Origin: Chloroflexota bacterium
GTDB taxonomy: Bacteria > Chloroflexota > Anaerolineae > Promineifilales > Promineifilaceae
NCBI GenBank assembly: GCA_022616275.1
Contig: JAKEFB010000182.1
Span: forward strand, 62,001-126,000
Length of the DNA: 64,000 nt
Reading direction: 5' to 3'
Below are positions 49,123 through 57,646 of the stretch, piece by piece. The translations under genes were made by a program, and so were the position numbers. The stretch's first letter is position 1. Each line of letters opens with the position of its first letter. The notes under the pieces were generated by a model, which did no database searches, was not told the DNA's origin, and saw nothing but the letters and a program-made list of their open reading frames with translations.

Positions 49123-51450
49123 TTAGTCTGGCGATTGCATCGGGCGCGCCGCCGAAGCCCTGCTCCGTAACCACAAGAAAGCCGCCACGCCAACCACCCC
49201 CAGGGATAGCAACGAAATGACCCCACCGGCCAGGTAAACCGTCGGCCGGAACACCCATTCCACCACGTGCTCCCCGGCCGGCACGCACACCGCCCGGATC
49301 GTCGTGTAGGCCGTCAGCGCCTCGGCCGGCCGGCCGGCCACCGCCACCTCCCAGCCGGGGTAAGCCGTTTCGGCCAGCACCAGCAGGGCCGTCGTTTCGC
49401 TATTGGTCTGGATGCGCCAGAAACCCGGCCGCCTCTCCTCAATAGTGGCCGTTCCCGGCGCGGCCGGCGGCGGGCCAGGCTCGCAAGACGGCCGTTCGGC
49501 CAGAATGACCGTCGTCGCCGGGTCGAAATCCGGCTGGTGAATGCGGGCAATAGCCGCCTGGTTATCCTCGATCACTTCTAGCCCGTAAACCAGGCGAGCC
49601 ACTGGCAGGGCGCCCGGCCGGCGGTAGACCCAGACCGCTCCCCGTTGCTCTACCAGCTCCAATGCCCCCTCTCCTTCTGTAAATTGGTCCAACGGCGTCG
49701 AGGCAATTACGTAGGCCGCCCCCAGCACGTCGTAAGCCGTCGAGCGCGGGTCCGGCACCGACGAAGTCAGGGCAATGTGATCGGCCGGCTCCAACGACTC
49801 GTAACCAAACATACTGGCCAGCCCTACCTGCATGCCCCCATTCTGGACAAAGACCGGTAACCCCCAGGGCAGCACCCGCGCCTCCGTCTCGCCAATCACC
49901 GCCTTCGCATCCACCCAGATGGCGTCTGGGCTGACCGGCTCCAGGCGGACAAACTTCAGGGCAAAAATCCACATGTCGGCCGTCGCCAGCAGTACCAGGG
50001 CTACCGCCAGCCACCGCCGCCGACTGGTTGCTGCGGGCCGGCTGGTCAGGTAACTCCACAGCAGCCCGCCCCCCAGCAACAGGCCGGCCAGGGCCAGGGC
50101 ATAGCCGCCAACCTGCTGCCACAGCCGGCCGCTCGTCTCGGTCGGGTGTACGGCCATAAAGACCGCCCCGGTCGCCGCCAGGGCCGCCAGGCCGCAGACG
50201 GCGGCCACGGCCAGCGTCCAGCGCCACAGCGGGGCCAGGGCCGCTTTCCGCTCTTCCAGGGGTATTTGCTGCCAATGGCTCAAGGCGTGCCCCAACAGGG
50301 CTGTGGCGCTAAAAAGGTAGAGAAAAGCCGCCCGGCCGGGGGCGCGCACCACCCGGAATGGCGGCAATAAATCAAAAAAGACCCGGTACAGCCCGCCGTA
50401 CCGCCCCAGCGCCAGCCACAACCCCAGGACCATTAACCCCACATAAAACCAGCTCAACCGTGTCGGCCGGGCCAGGGCCAACACCAGCCCTAACAGCGAC
50501 AGCACGCCGACGTAATAGGTCAGCTCCTCAAAGGTCGGCACGCTCCAGTAGCCCACCCGCGTCGGCTCGCCAAAAAACTCCGGCACGACCAGGGTAATCA
50601 GGTGCGCCGGGGGCAGCGAATAGTTGCTGGCAAATTCAAAGTCGGCCGTCGCCACCCGCTGGGTGGCCAGGCTGAACTGGACAAAGGGAGCCAGTTGCAC
50701 CGCCGCCAGGCCCAGCCCCACCCCGGCCATTAGCGCCGCCTGCCGCAGCGCCAGCCAGCGCGGCCGTCCCTCCGCCAGGAAGAGGTAAACGGCAAAAGCC
50801 GCCCACAGCAGGCCCACGTAGAGAAAAGAGGGCAGGTGCCCGGCCAGCACGGCCAGGCCAAAGGGCAGCCCGGCCAGCCCCGCCGCCCACCACGTTCCCC
50901 GCCGCACGCTCCAGCCCAGGGCCAGCAGCAGCCAGGGCGTCCAGGCGTCAATAGCGTAGACCGTGCTGTGCCCGGCCCACAGCCGCCCGGCCAGCAGACC
51001 GCTGAAGGCAAAGGCAATCCCGGCCAGCGTTGCCGGCAACCACCGGCCGCCCAGGAAACGAACCAGGGCCGCCATGCCCACCCCGGCCAGCCAGATGTGC
51101 AGCAGCATATACCAACTGATGCCCACGTTGACCGGCAACAGTAATGTCAGCCAGGCCGGCGGGTAAAAACCGCCGGCCTGGGGATCGGCCAGCAAGGGGA
51201 AGCCGTTAAACAGGTAAGGGTTCCAGACCGGCAACCGGCCGCCGGCCAGCGCCTGGCGCACCGCCTGGTGCAGGACGTAGTAATAGCCGCGCATGTCGTA
51301 CCCCCCCAGGGCCTGTCCGGCCGGCGGCCAGAGCGTCCGGCCCATGAAAACCGCTGCCAGCAACAAAAACAACCCGGCCGTAGCCAACCCCCTAAGAGGA
51401 CTGAGGCTGGTTGGCCTGGCCAACCGCAAGGACTGAGGACTGAGTTTCAC
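49123..51450 (-). CDS. YfhO-like membrane protein
   Basis: 775 residues. TM1 then GYDMRGYYYVLHQAVRQ and RLPVWNPYLFNGFPLLADPQAGGFYPPAW (first outer loop), VYAIDAWTPWLLLAL, and the end AETAYPGWEVAVAGR, TIRAVCVPAGEHVVEWVFRP. These are the hallmarks of the YfhO family, GT-C-like proteins tied to teichoic-acid or glycolipid glycosylation in Gram-positives. Start GTG at 51450; its first codons (MKLSPQSLR) come from ACTGAGG repeat sequence, and no better start is visible. It has no shared beta domain. Confidence 0.82.
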   Translation of the reverse strand: MKLSPQSLRLARPTSLSPLRGLATAGLFLLLAAVFMGRTLWPPAGQALGGYDMRGYYYVLHQAVRQALAGGRLPVWNPYLFNGFPLLADPQAGGFYPPAWLTLLLPVNVGISWYMLLHIWLAGVGMAALVRFLGGRWLPATLAGIAFAFSGLLAGRLWAGHSTVYAIDAWTPWLLLALGWSVRRGTWWAAGLAGLPFGLAVLAGHLPSFLYVGLLWAAFAVYLFLAEGRPRWLALRQAALMAGVGLGLAAVQLAPFVQFSLATQRVATADFEFASNYSLPPAHLITLVVPEFFGEPTRVGYWSVPTFEELTYYVGVLSLLGLVLALARPTRLSWFYVGLMVLGLWLALGRYGGLYRVFFDLLPPFRVVRAPGRAAFLYLFSATALLGHALSHWQQIPLEERKAALAPLWRWTLAVAAVCGLAALAATGAVFMAVHPTETSGRLWQQVGGYALALAGLLLGGGLLWSYLTSRPAATSRRRWLAVALVLLATADMWIFALKFVRLEPVSPDAIWVDAKAVIGETEARVLPWGLPVFVQNGGMQVGLASMFGYESLEPADHIALTSSVPDPRSTAYDVLGAAYVIASTPLDQFTEGEGALELVEQRGAVWVYRRPGALPVARLVYGLEVIEDNQAAIARIHQPDFDPATTVILAERPSCEPGPPPAAPGTATIEERRPGFWRIQTNSETTALLVLAETAYPGWEVAVAGRPAEALTAYTTIRAVCVPAGEHVVEWVFRPTVYLAGGVISLLSLGVVGVAAFLWLRSRASAARPMQSPD

Positions 51451-51477
51451 CCTAACTCTAGCTCTCGCTCTAGCTCC
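51430..51477. repeat. Heptamer and hexamer repeats at a gene start
   Basis: ACTGAGG units (51430-51444) form the first codons of the YfhO-like gene; CTCTAG/CTCTCG hexamers follow to 51477, up to the next gene's stop. An 8-1-8 palindrome (GGTTGGCC/GGCCAACC) is at 51409-51425. Confidence 0.8.
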
Positions 51478-53696
51478 TACCTGAGATCAACGTTGCCCAG
51501 CACGACCACGTCGCCCAGCCGCTCCTGGGTTGGCAGATAGTAGAAACCCGTCTGCAAGGTGTACTTGCCCGGGGGCAGGCCATCTGGCAGGAGCAAAGTG
51601 TAGGTATCCGCGACAATTTCCTCCGGCCGCCAGTCGCTGGTGAGATACCCCTCCGGTGGCCGATCCAGTTGGGTCACCAACTCACCATCCTGGTCCAACA
51701 GGTGAACAAAAACAGTGTAGCTGCGCATTACCTGGACCTCGGCCTGCCAGTAGAGAGTTACCAACAGGCGATCCTCTGCTTGCAGCGCGGACCAGCCTCG
51801 CAAGGCGATAGCTCCCTCCCAGGTAACGTCAGTCGCCTGTTCGGCCAGAACACGCGGTGTAACGGCCGGCACTCGGAAGGCCACGAAATCATCGGCCGGA
51901 CTCTCGGCCGTACCGGCCGGGAAGAAAGCCGCCAACCGGGGCAAGGTGTTCGTGGCCGGCGGCCGGACCAGGTAGGCTACCGGCCGCCCCGGCTGCCCGG
52001 CCGGGATCAGCCCTTCCGGGCTGTAATAGCTGCGCAGGCGCGACCATTGCCCTTCCAGGGCAAAAAAGATAGTTACCATTTCTTCTTGGGTGGGCGTCAG
52101 ATAAATGGTCGTTTCCCCGGGCAGAGCCAGCGCGTACTTGCCCAGTTGCCACTCCGGCAGGTCAAAAGCGGCCGGCAGGTCCGGGTGGGCGGCGTAGCGG
52201 CCAAAATAATCGCGGACTGTTAAAAAGGCGCTGAGGCCGAAAACGGCCAGCAGCAGCCAGGCCAGCCCGGCTCGGCTCAAAACACCTGCACCCTGCCGGG
52301 TCACTTCCTCACCTCCCGGCTGGCCCTCACCTCCCAGGCGGCGGGCCAGTCCCTGCCACAGCCAGTGCGCCCCCATGCCAACCAGGATAGCCACCGGCGG
52401 CCCGGCCCCAACCATCCGGCCGAAGTGGGGAGCGTCGCCGCTCAGAATGCTGGGCAGGAGCATTACCACCAGCCACAGCAATAGAAAAAAATCGCGCAAC
52501 TGCAAACGCCGCTGCCGCTGCCACCAGCGAGCGACCATCGAAAGCAGCCCCAGGCTAAAAAAGAAGGCCTGGATCGGGTCCATAAATGGCCGGCCGGGCA
52601 GGTTGTGCCGCAGGTGTGTTTCCCCCAGCCAGAACAGCCCCTGGAACACGCGGCCGATGTTATAAAACCAGGTCAACAACGGCCGGCCCGGATAAGTTCC
52701 CAGGCCCCGGTTGGCTACGTAACGGGAACGGAAAATAAAGAAGTAAGGATAGCGGGCGAAAAAGAGTAGCAGGGGCAGGGCGATGACCAGCGACGTTAGT
52801 GCCATCGCCAGCATTTGCCGCCAGTAATACCGCAGCGCCTGGCGGTCGCGCCAGAACCAGATAAAGATAAAGCTGGCAAAGAGCAGCGGCAGCAACCGGG
52901 CGGCGGCGTAAGTGTAGATGCTGAGTCCCAGCCAGAAGCCGGCCAGGATAAACCATCGCAGGCCGGCCGGGCCGGTCGGAAACGGGGCCAGCCTGAACTG
53001 CTGTTGTTCGGCTGCCTCCGTTCGCCGGGCGGCCGCCCGGTTGATACCCTGCCAGAAACAATAAACGGCCAGCGTCTCCACCGGCACGAAAAGCATGGCC
53101 CGGATGCCGAAACGGCTGAAAGTAATTGCCGGGTAAAGCACCGCCAGCGCCAGCGCCGCCAGGAGAGGGACTAGGTGCGGGCCGGGTAAAAACAGGAACC
53201 GGGGCTCACCGTCCGGCGCCGCTTCATCGTCGGTTGTTGCCTCGTTCCGTATGTTTAACAGCGCTTTGGCCGCCAGGTAAGTGGTCAGCACAGCCAGCAC
53301 ACCGGAGAGGGCCGGCACCAGCCGGACGGCAAACGGTGTCAGGCCAAAGAGGGTGATGGACAGGGCCATCAAGTACATGTGCAGCGGCTCGCGGCCGTAA
53401 TTGCCCTCAAAGAAAATAGGGAATTGGGTCTGTTGCACCGGCCGGTTTTCGTGGGCCACATCGGCGTACAACTCCCACCCTTCGTAAAAGAGCGGAAACG
53501 CCTCCCCCTGCGTCAGCGACAGGGCATCCATCGCGTCGTAGGCCTCGTCGTGGTACAGGCCGGGCGGGAGCGTGTCCAGCCGCCAAAGACGCAGCCCGGC
53601 CGCCAGCAGAACAATGGCCAGCAGGACCAGGTGGCGCGGCCGCAGCACAAACCGCCGCCGCCTGGGAGCCAGGATCGGTTCGGATTCACTGCTCAC
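51477..53696 (-). CDS. GT39-family membrane glycosyltransferase with C-terminal beta domain
   Basis: 739 residues. TM1 then LPPGLYHDEAYDAMDALSL (about 43-61) and NYGREPLHMYLMALS; TFSRFGIRAMLFVPVETLAVY and GLSIYTYAAARLLPL match 30633 and 57633. The outer part from about 480 has YFGRYAAHPDL, then the shared beta domain (TVFVHLLDQDGELVTQLD, LPPGKYTLQTGFYY). It would glycosylate extracytoplasmic acceptors. GTG start at 53696, overlapping the upstream gene's stop as GTGA, so both are one operon. Confidence 0.86.
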   Translation of the reverse strand: MSSESEPILAPRRRRFVLRPRHLVLLAIVLLAAGLRLWRLDTLPPGLYHDEAYDAMDALSLTQGEAFPLFYEGWELYADVAHENRPVQQTQFPIFFEGNYGREPLHMYLMALSITLFGLTPFAVRLVPALSGVLAVLTTYLAAKALLNIRNEATTDDEAAPDGEPRFLFLPGPHLVPLLAALALAVLYPAITFSRFGIRAMLFVPVETLAVYCFWQGINRAAARRTEAAEQQQFRLAPFPTGPAGLRWFILAGFWLGLSIYTYAAARLLPLLFASFIFIWFWRDRQALRYYWRQMLAMALTSLVIALPLLLFFARYPYFFIFRSRYVANRGLGTYPGRPLLTWFYNIGRVFQGLFWLGETHLRHNLPGRPFMDPIQAFFFSLGLLSMVARWWQRQRRLQLRDFFLLLWLVVMLLPSILSGDAPHFGRMVGAGPPVAILVGMGAHWLWQGLARRLGGEGQPGGEEVTRQGAGVLSRAGLAWLLLAVFGLSAFLTVRDYFGRYAAHPDLPAAFDLPEWQLGKYALALPGETTIYLTPTQEEMVTIFFALEGQWSRLRSYYSPEGLIPAGQPGRPVAYLVRPPATNTLPRLAAFFPAGTAESPADDFVAFRVPAVTPRVLAEQATDVTWEGAIALRGWSALQAEDRLLVTLYWQAEVQVMRSYTVFVHLLDQDGELVTQLDRPPEGYLTSDWRPEEIVADTYTLLLPDGLPPGKYTLQTGFYYLPTQERLGDVVVLGNVDLR

Positions 53697-56011
53697 GGAA
53701 TTGAAACAGTTCCTACTAGGAGACGATCACCGGCCGGGGCGCGCCACCGTTCCAGGGTCTCAGGGTGGTAGAACCCTGCCCACAGCTCATAGGTCGCGGC
53801 GGGAACACCGGCCGGCAAGGAAAGCAGGTGCATCTGAACCAGTGTATCACCTTCCCGCCATCCCTCCCACAACGCGCCCAGGCCGTCCCATTGGCTGATC
53901 AGTTCGCCGCCGCTGTTCTGCAGATGGACGAACATCTTCACCGGCCGGGGAGAGGCTAACTGTTGGGCTACGGTAAACAAGACCAGGGAACCGTCCGTAG
54001 CCGGCCCAGGCAGGTAAAAGCCGTTCAGGGCCAGGCGGCCGTCCCCCTGGCTGAACGCCGCCGGCGTATCCAGCTCCCAACCGGCCAGCGCGCCCGGCAA
54101 CCGGGCGGCCGCGTCCGGCCTCAGGTGGTAAAGGGTTACACTTTCCCCTGTCACCGTGGTAGCCGACAATTCATTTACCACGTCGCCCAGGGCCGGCGGC
54201 AGCGCCACACCTTGAGGAAACGCCAGCCAGCTTTCCGTCTCGCCAGGTAGCAGGAGCGCCTGTTCAGGGTTAAACCAGCGAGGAACAATCTGATTGCTAC
54301 CCAACAGGGCGTAGTCGGCCGGGGCAATTTCATCGAGTTGACCGCCCGCTAAAGCCAGGGCTACCGGCTCGCCGCGTGGGGCCACTTCGTAAATAAAAAT
54401 GCTGTAGCCCACCTTGGCCATCAGCTCCCGTTCACGGAACCAGGCAAAGAGGTCGTGATCGTCAAAGTGGACGCCCTGGAGCGTTGTCGCGCTGATAGCG
54501 TACACCCCCGGCGCCGGGTCATGGGGGTAAAACGGCCGGGCCGCCGGATTCATCAGCCGGGGCGGGCTGCTGGCCAGGCCGGTATAACTGATACCATAAT
54601 ATTCCGGCCGGGCTTCGCCAAAGTAACTCAACCAGACGTGTTCCACGTTGTTCTGCCTCATCCATTGCTTCAGCCGGCCCAGGTCCTGGCCCCAATCCAG
54701 GTTGCTATCCACCAACGCCCGCCAGCCGTTGTCCGGGCCGCCGGCCAGGACGTTAAAAAAGGCCAGGAAATGGGGAGCAATCGCCACCGTCGCCAGCGCC
54801 AGCCAGCCGGCTAATAGCCAGGCCGCGGGGGTGTTGCTAGGCCGCCGGCCCAGCAACACCCCCGCGATAAACACCGCCAGAAACGGCAAGACAGGCAGCA
54901 AGTGGCGGTAGCCCAGATTAATGTCGCTGGTCAGGGCTATAGCAAAATACCCCCCGGCCGGAATAAGCAGCGCCGCCACGTCGCCAGTTTGCAAGTTGGC
55001 GAGTCTGCGAGTTTGCAAGTAACCCGCCCACCCCAACAAGATTAATGTTGGCAGCGGCGTCTTTAACAAGAAGGCCACCGGGAAGTAATACCACCAGCCC
55101 TCGTCAGAGTAATCGCCTAGCAGAAAGGCCGGGGTGCTCTTCTGCATCCGGCCGCCCAGGTCCAGTAGTTGCTCCAGGTGGTGGGCCAGCGGCAGCGTCC
55201 GGCCGGCCAACTGGTTGAAGGTCGGCAGGCTGTCCGGCAGCGTGCCGACGTCGAAACCGTAGGCCGCCCACAGCGCCAGAAAAGCAGCCAGGGGATAAAT
55301 GACGGCAAGGGGCAGCATAAAGCGCCGATAGAGCCGCCAGTCCGTCAGGAAAGCCACCCCAATCACCAGGCCAAACAACGGCGCAAACAGGCCGGCCGTA
55401 AACTTACTGTTTTGTAGCAGGCCAAAGGCGGCTCCGGCCACCGCCGCCCGGCCCCAGGACGGCTGCTTCAAGGCCCGCCAGAGGGTGTAGCCGGCCAGGG
55501 CCGCTCCGGCCGCCAGTCCCAGGTCGGTCGTCGCCAGGTGGGTGTGGGCCAAAATGTTGGGGTCCAGGGCGACCAGGCTCAACGCCAGCAGCCCGGCCGG
55601 CCGGCGGCCGGTCAGCTCCCAGGCCCACCGGCCGGCCAGGGCTGCCAGCAGCAACCCCAGAAAAACCGTCGGCAGCCGGGCCAGGAACATCACCTGGGCC
55701 ACGTCGTTGCCAATTTCCCAAAGGAACAATTCTGACGGCCGGTGGAAGTTGGTTTCCTGCCAGGAGGGATCCTGGGTTGGCAGGCGCACCGCCGGGTCGC
55801 CGGCCAGGAAAGCGGCGTTCAAGGCGTTCAATCCCAGGGGATGGCCCACCCGCATATGCCGGTTCTGGCCACGCAGGTAACCCACCCCCCGGGTGATAAA
55901 GCCCTGCTCGTCGAAAGTCGGCGTGTCCCGGATCAGGCTATGCACAGCCAGACCAAACATGAGCAACAAAACGGCCGTTGCCCACCAGAACTGCCGATTG
56001 ACCTGGAACAC
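53693..56011 (-). CDS. GT39-family membrane glycosyltransferase with C-terminal beta domain
   Basis: 772 residues. Acidic loop DTPTFDEQGFITRGVGYL (about 29-46), LDPNILAHTHLATTDLGLA (about 149-167), GGPDNGWRALVDSNLDWGQD (about 426-445), VWLSYFGEARPEYYGISY and VGYSIFIYEV put it in the subfamily of 33793 and 59536. A diverged copy of the shared beta domain ends it (KMFVHLQNSGGELISQWDG). Repeats at 54986-55020 code QTRRLANLQTG in a loop. GTG start. Confidence 0.85.
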   Translation of the reverse strand: MFQVNRQFWWATAVLLLMFGLAVHSLIRDTPTFDEQGFITRGVGYLRGQNRHMRVGHPLGLNALNAAFLAGDPAVRLPTQDPSWQETNFHRPSELFLWEIGNDVAQVMFLARLPTVFLGLLLAALAGRWAWELTGRRPAGLLALSLVALDPNILAHTHLATTDLGLAAGAALAGYTLWRALKQPSWGRAAVAGAAFGLLQNSKFTAGLFAPLFGLVIGVAFLTDWRLYRRFMLPLAVIYPLAAFLALWAAYGFDVGTLPDSLPTFNQLAGRTLPLAHHLEQLLDLGGRMQKSTPAFLLGDYSDEGWWYYFPVAFLLKTPLPTLILLGWAGYLQTRRLANLQTGDVAALLIPAGGYFAIALTSDINLGYRHLLPVLPFLAVFIAGVLLGRRPSNTPAAWLLAGWLALATVAIAPHFLAFFNVLAGGPDNGWRALVDSNLDWGQDLGRLKQWMRQNNVEHVWLSYFGEARPEYYGISYTGLASSPPRLMNPAARPFYPHDPAPGVYAISATTLQGVHFDDHDLFAWFRERELMAKVGYSIFIYEVAPRGEPVALALAGGQLDEIAPADYALLGSNQIVPRWFNPEQALLLPGETESWLAFPQGVALPPALGDVVNELSATTVTGESVTLYHLRPDAAARLPGALAGWELDTPAAFSQGDGRLALNGFYLPGPATDGSLVLFTVAQQLASPRPVKMFVHLQNSGGELISQWDGLGALWEGWREGDTLVQMHLLSLPAGVPAATYELWAGFYHPETLERWRAPAGDRLLVGTVSIP
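54986..55020. repeat. In-gene octamer repeat (AGTTTGCA/AGTCTGCG units)
   Basis: Four to five 8-bp units inside the GT39 gene, coding an extra basic loop. Confidence 0.8.
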
Positions 56012-56025
56012 AAATGGTCAAAGAA

Positions 56026-56058
56026 CCCCGGCCGGCCTCTCAAAGTAGCCGGCCGGGG
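56026..56058 (-). terminator. GC hairpin downstream of the DUF11 gene
   Basis: 11-bp perfect arms CCCCGGCCGGC (56026-56036) and GCCGGCCGGGG (56048-56058) with an 11-nt loop between two minus-strand genes. No T-run. Confidence 0.5.
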
Positions 56059-56064
56059 GGCCCG

Positions 56065-57567
56065 TCAGTTGTCTAACGGCATCACCTGGTAATATTCATA
56101 CCGCCAGGTCGAGTTGCTGTACTCATCCGTAGAACCGAAGACGCCGAAGTACCGGTCGTTGACCCAGGTAGTATCACTGGTGAAAGCATATTGGTCGCCA
56201 TTGACGGAAAAGTTAATTCCCGTGGCGCGGACTTCAATGCGCCAGTCATTCCAGGTTGTAGAATTGACACTCGGGATTGGATCGATCGTGAACCAGGCAC
56301 TGTAGTCATCCGCCAGGCGTTTCATTGGGCTACCACCGCACTGGGGGCACCAGACCAGAAAATCAACGCGCTCGAAAGCCAGCTTCAACGGCCCATACCA
56401 GATAGTGTTTGCGTTGTAGAAATGATTGAAACACAAGTCGTGATAGTAAACACCACCGATAGTGCTGTAATCAGGGCAAATCGCGCCGGGCCAATCACCG
56501 CCAAAGACAGCGCCATGCGATACCAGATTCCCCAGGTTAGCGGGTTCGCTGCGGTATTCGATAACATAGGGCAGATCGGGCGCCTGCACCATTGGACTGG
56601 CAATACCCCAATCCCAGGGGTCTTCAACCTGGAAAATTAACCGGCCGTTCTCGTACCAGAATCTGACTTCCTCGATGTAGGTGGTCCGGCGAATGGCCCA
56701 GCCGCTGGTGGGATCGTTGAATTCGTCGCGGTAACCACCTATCACCGACTGCACATTGGACCAGGGGCTGATTAAACTACCGACGATGGCCCGAACCCGG
56801 TAGTAAAAGACATTCCTCAAGCCTGGCGTCTGCGAAATCAGTTGCGAAGTTGCCGTGCCGGCGTTGTAGGTGTTTAGTATCGTGGTGAAGCTGGGATCGA
56901 AAGATTCCTGGAGTTCAAAATTGATCGTGCCCGTATTGTTTGGATTCCAGGAAACCGTCCATTGGTTGTTGCTGTTGGGGCGGCCAATGGGGTTTAGGAT
57001 TGGCGCGCTCAAATCCTTGAAAATCGTAGGCAGATAGAGCGTCGTACTGCCAGTACTACTGATGACCTCGGTGGTGGCTGTGCGCGTGATCAGGCTATTC
57101 AGCCCCGTAATGTAGACGGTGTTCTGAATCTCTGCGCCAACCGGCAAGTCACCAGACAATACGGCGTTAAAAGTGATAATGACCTGGGCGTTGTTGTTCA
57201 CTGCGCCGGTCCAGGTAATGACGCCGTTACTCTCGCCGTACAAACCACCGCCAGCCACCGCCAGACTACCAGACTGGTACGTAAGCGAGATCGGCAAAGT
57301 ATCTGTGACTGTCACATTCGTCGCCGGAACACTACCACTATTGCTGATGATGACCGTGTAGCCAAGTATCTCGCCGGGCAGAGCCTGGCTTTGATCAACC
57401 ACTTTGCTAGAGCCGTCCAGCGTCGCCGGCTGGAACTCCTCCTGGCCAGTTCCCTGTTGAGCTTGCAGGTTTTGCGTGACGGCGAAAACGAGCGCCATAG
57501 CGATCACCAGGCTAAGTAACGCGCTTCGGCGCCGACCCAGCTTTTGAGAGTTCTCCAACATTCCCAT
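56065..57567 (-). CDS. Secreted DUF11-repeat protein with an FN3-like and a LamG/concanavalin-like region
   Basis: 500 residues. Signal peptide at about 14-37 (SALLSLVIAMALVFAVTQNLQAQ). DUF11 repeat at about 60-165 (LPGEILGYTVIISNSGSVPA, VTVTDTLPISLTY). An FN3-like part at about 190-265, then a C-terminal half (about 280-500) with YENGRLIFQVEDPWDWG and WNDWRIEVRATGINFSVNG, typical of concanavalin-type beta sandwiches. It is a probable cell-surface adhesin or matrix protein. Base composition and low GGCCGG content set it apart from the GT genes. GGAGG is 10 nt before ATG 57567. Confidence 0.82.
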   Translation of the reverse strand: MGMLENSQKLGRRRSALLSLVIAMALVFAVTQNLQAQQGTGQEEFQPATLDGSSKVVDQSQALPGEILGYTVIISNSGSVPATNVTVTDTLPISLTYQSGSLAVAGGGLYGESNGVITWTGAVNNNAQVIITFNAVLSGDLPVGAEIQNTVYITGLNSLITRTATTEVISSTGSTTLYLPTIFKDLSAPILNPIGRPNSNNQWTVSWNPNNTGTINFELQESFDPSFTTILNTYNAGTATSQLISQTPGLRNVFYYRVRAIVGSLISPWSNVQSVIGGYRDEFNDPTSGWAIRRTTYIEEVRFWYENGRLIFQVEDPWDWGIASPMVQAPDLPYVIEYRSEPANLGNLVSHGAVFGGDWPGAICPDYSTIGGVYYHDLCFNHFYNANTIWYGPLKLAFERVDFLVWCPQCGGSPMKRLADDYSAWFTIDPIPSVNSTTWNDWRIEVRATGINFSVNGDQYAFTSDTTWVNDRYFGVFGSTDEYSNSTWRYEYYQVMPLDN

Positions 57568-57617
57568 AAGAGTTTTCCTCCATTAAATTTGGCGGGTTTT
57601 CCCCCACAAGACGGCTA

Positions 57618-57646
57618 ATGTTATCGGCACGTTTACCTTTCGTCAA
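57618..57646 (-). promoter_or_regulatory. Predicted promoter of the DUF11 gene
   Basis: On the minus strand: TTGACG (57646-57641, 5/6), 17-nt spacer, TAACAT (57623-57618, 4/6). The -35 lies inside the end of the upstream GT39 gene. Confidence 0.55.
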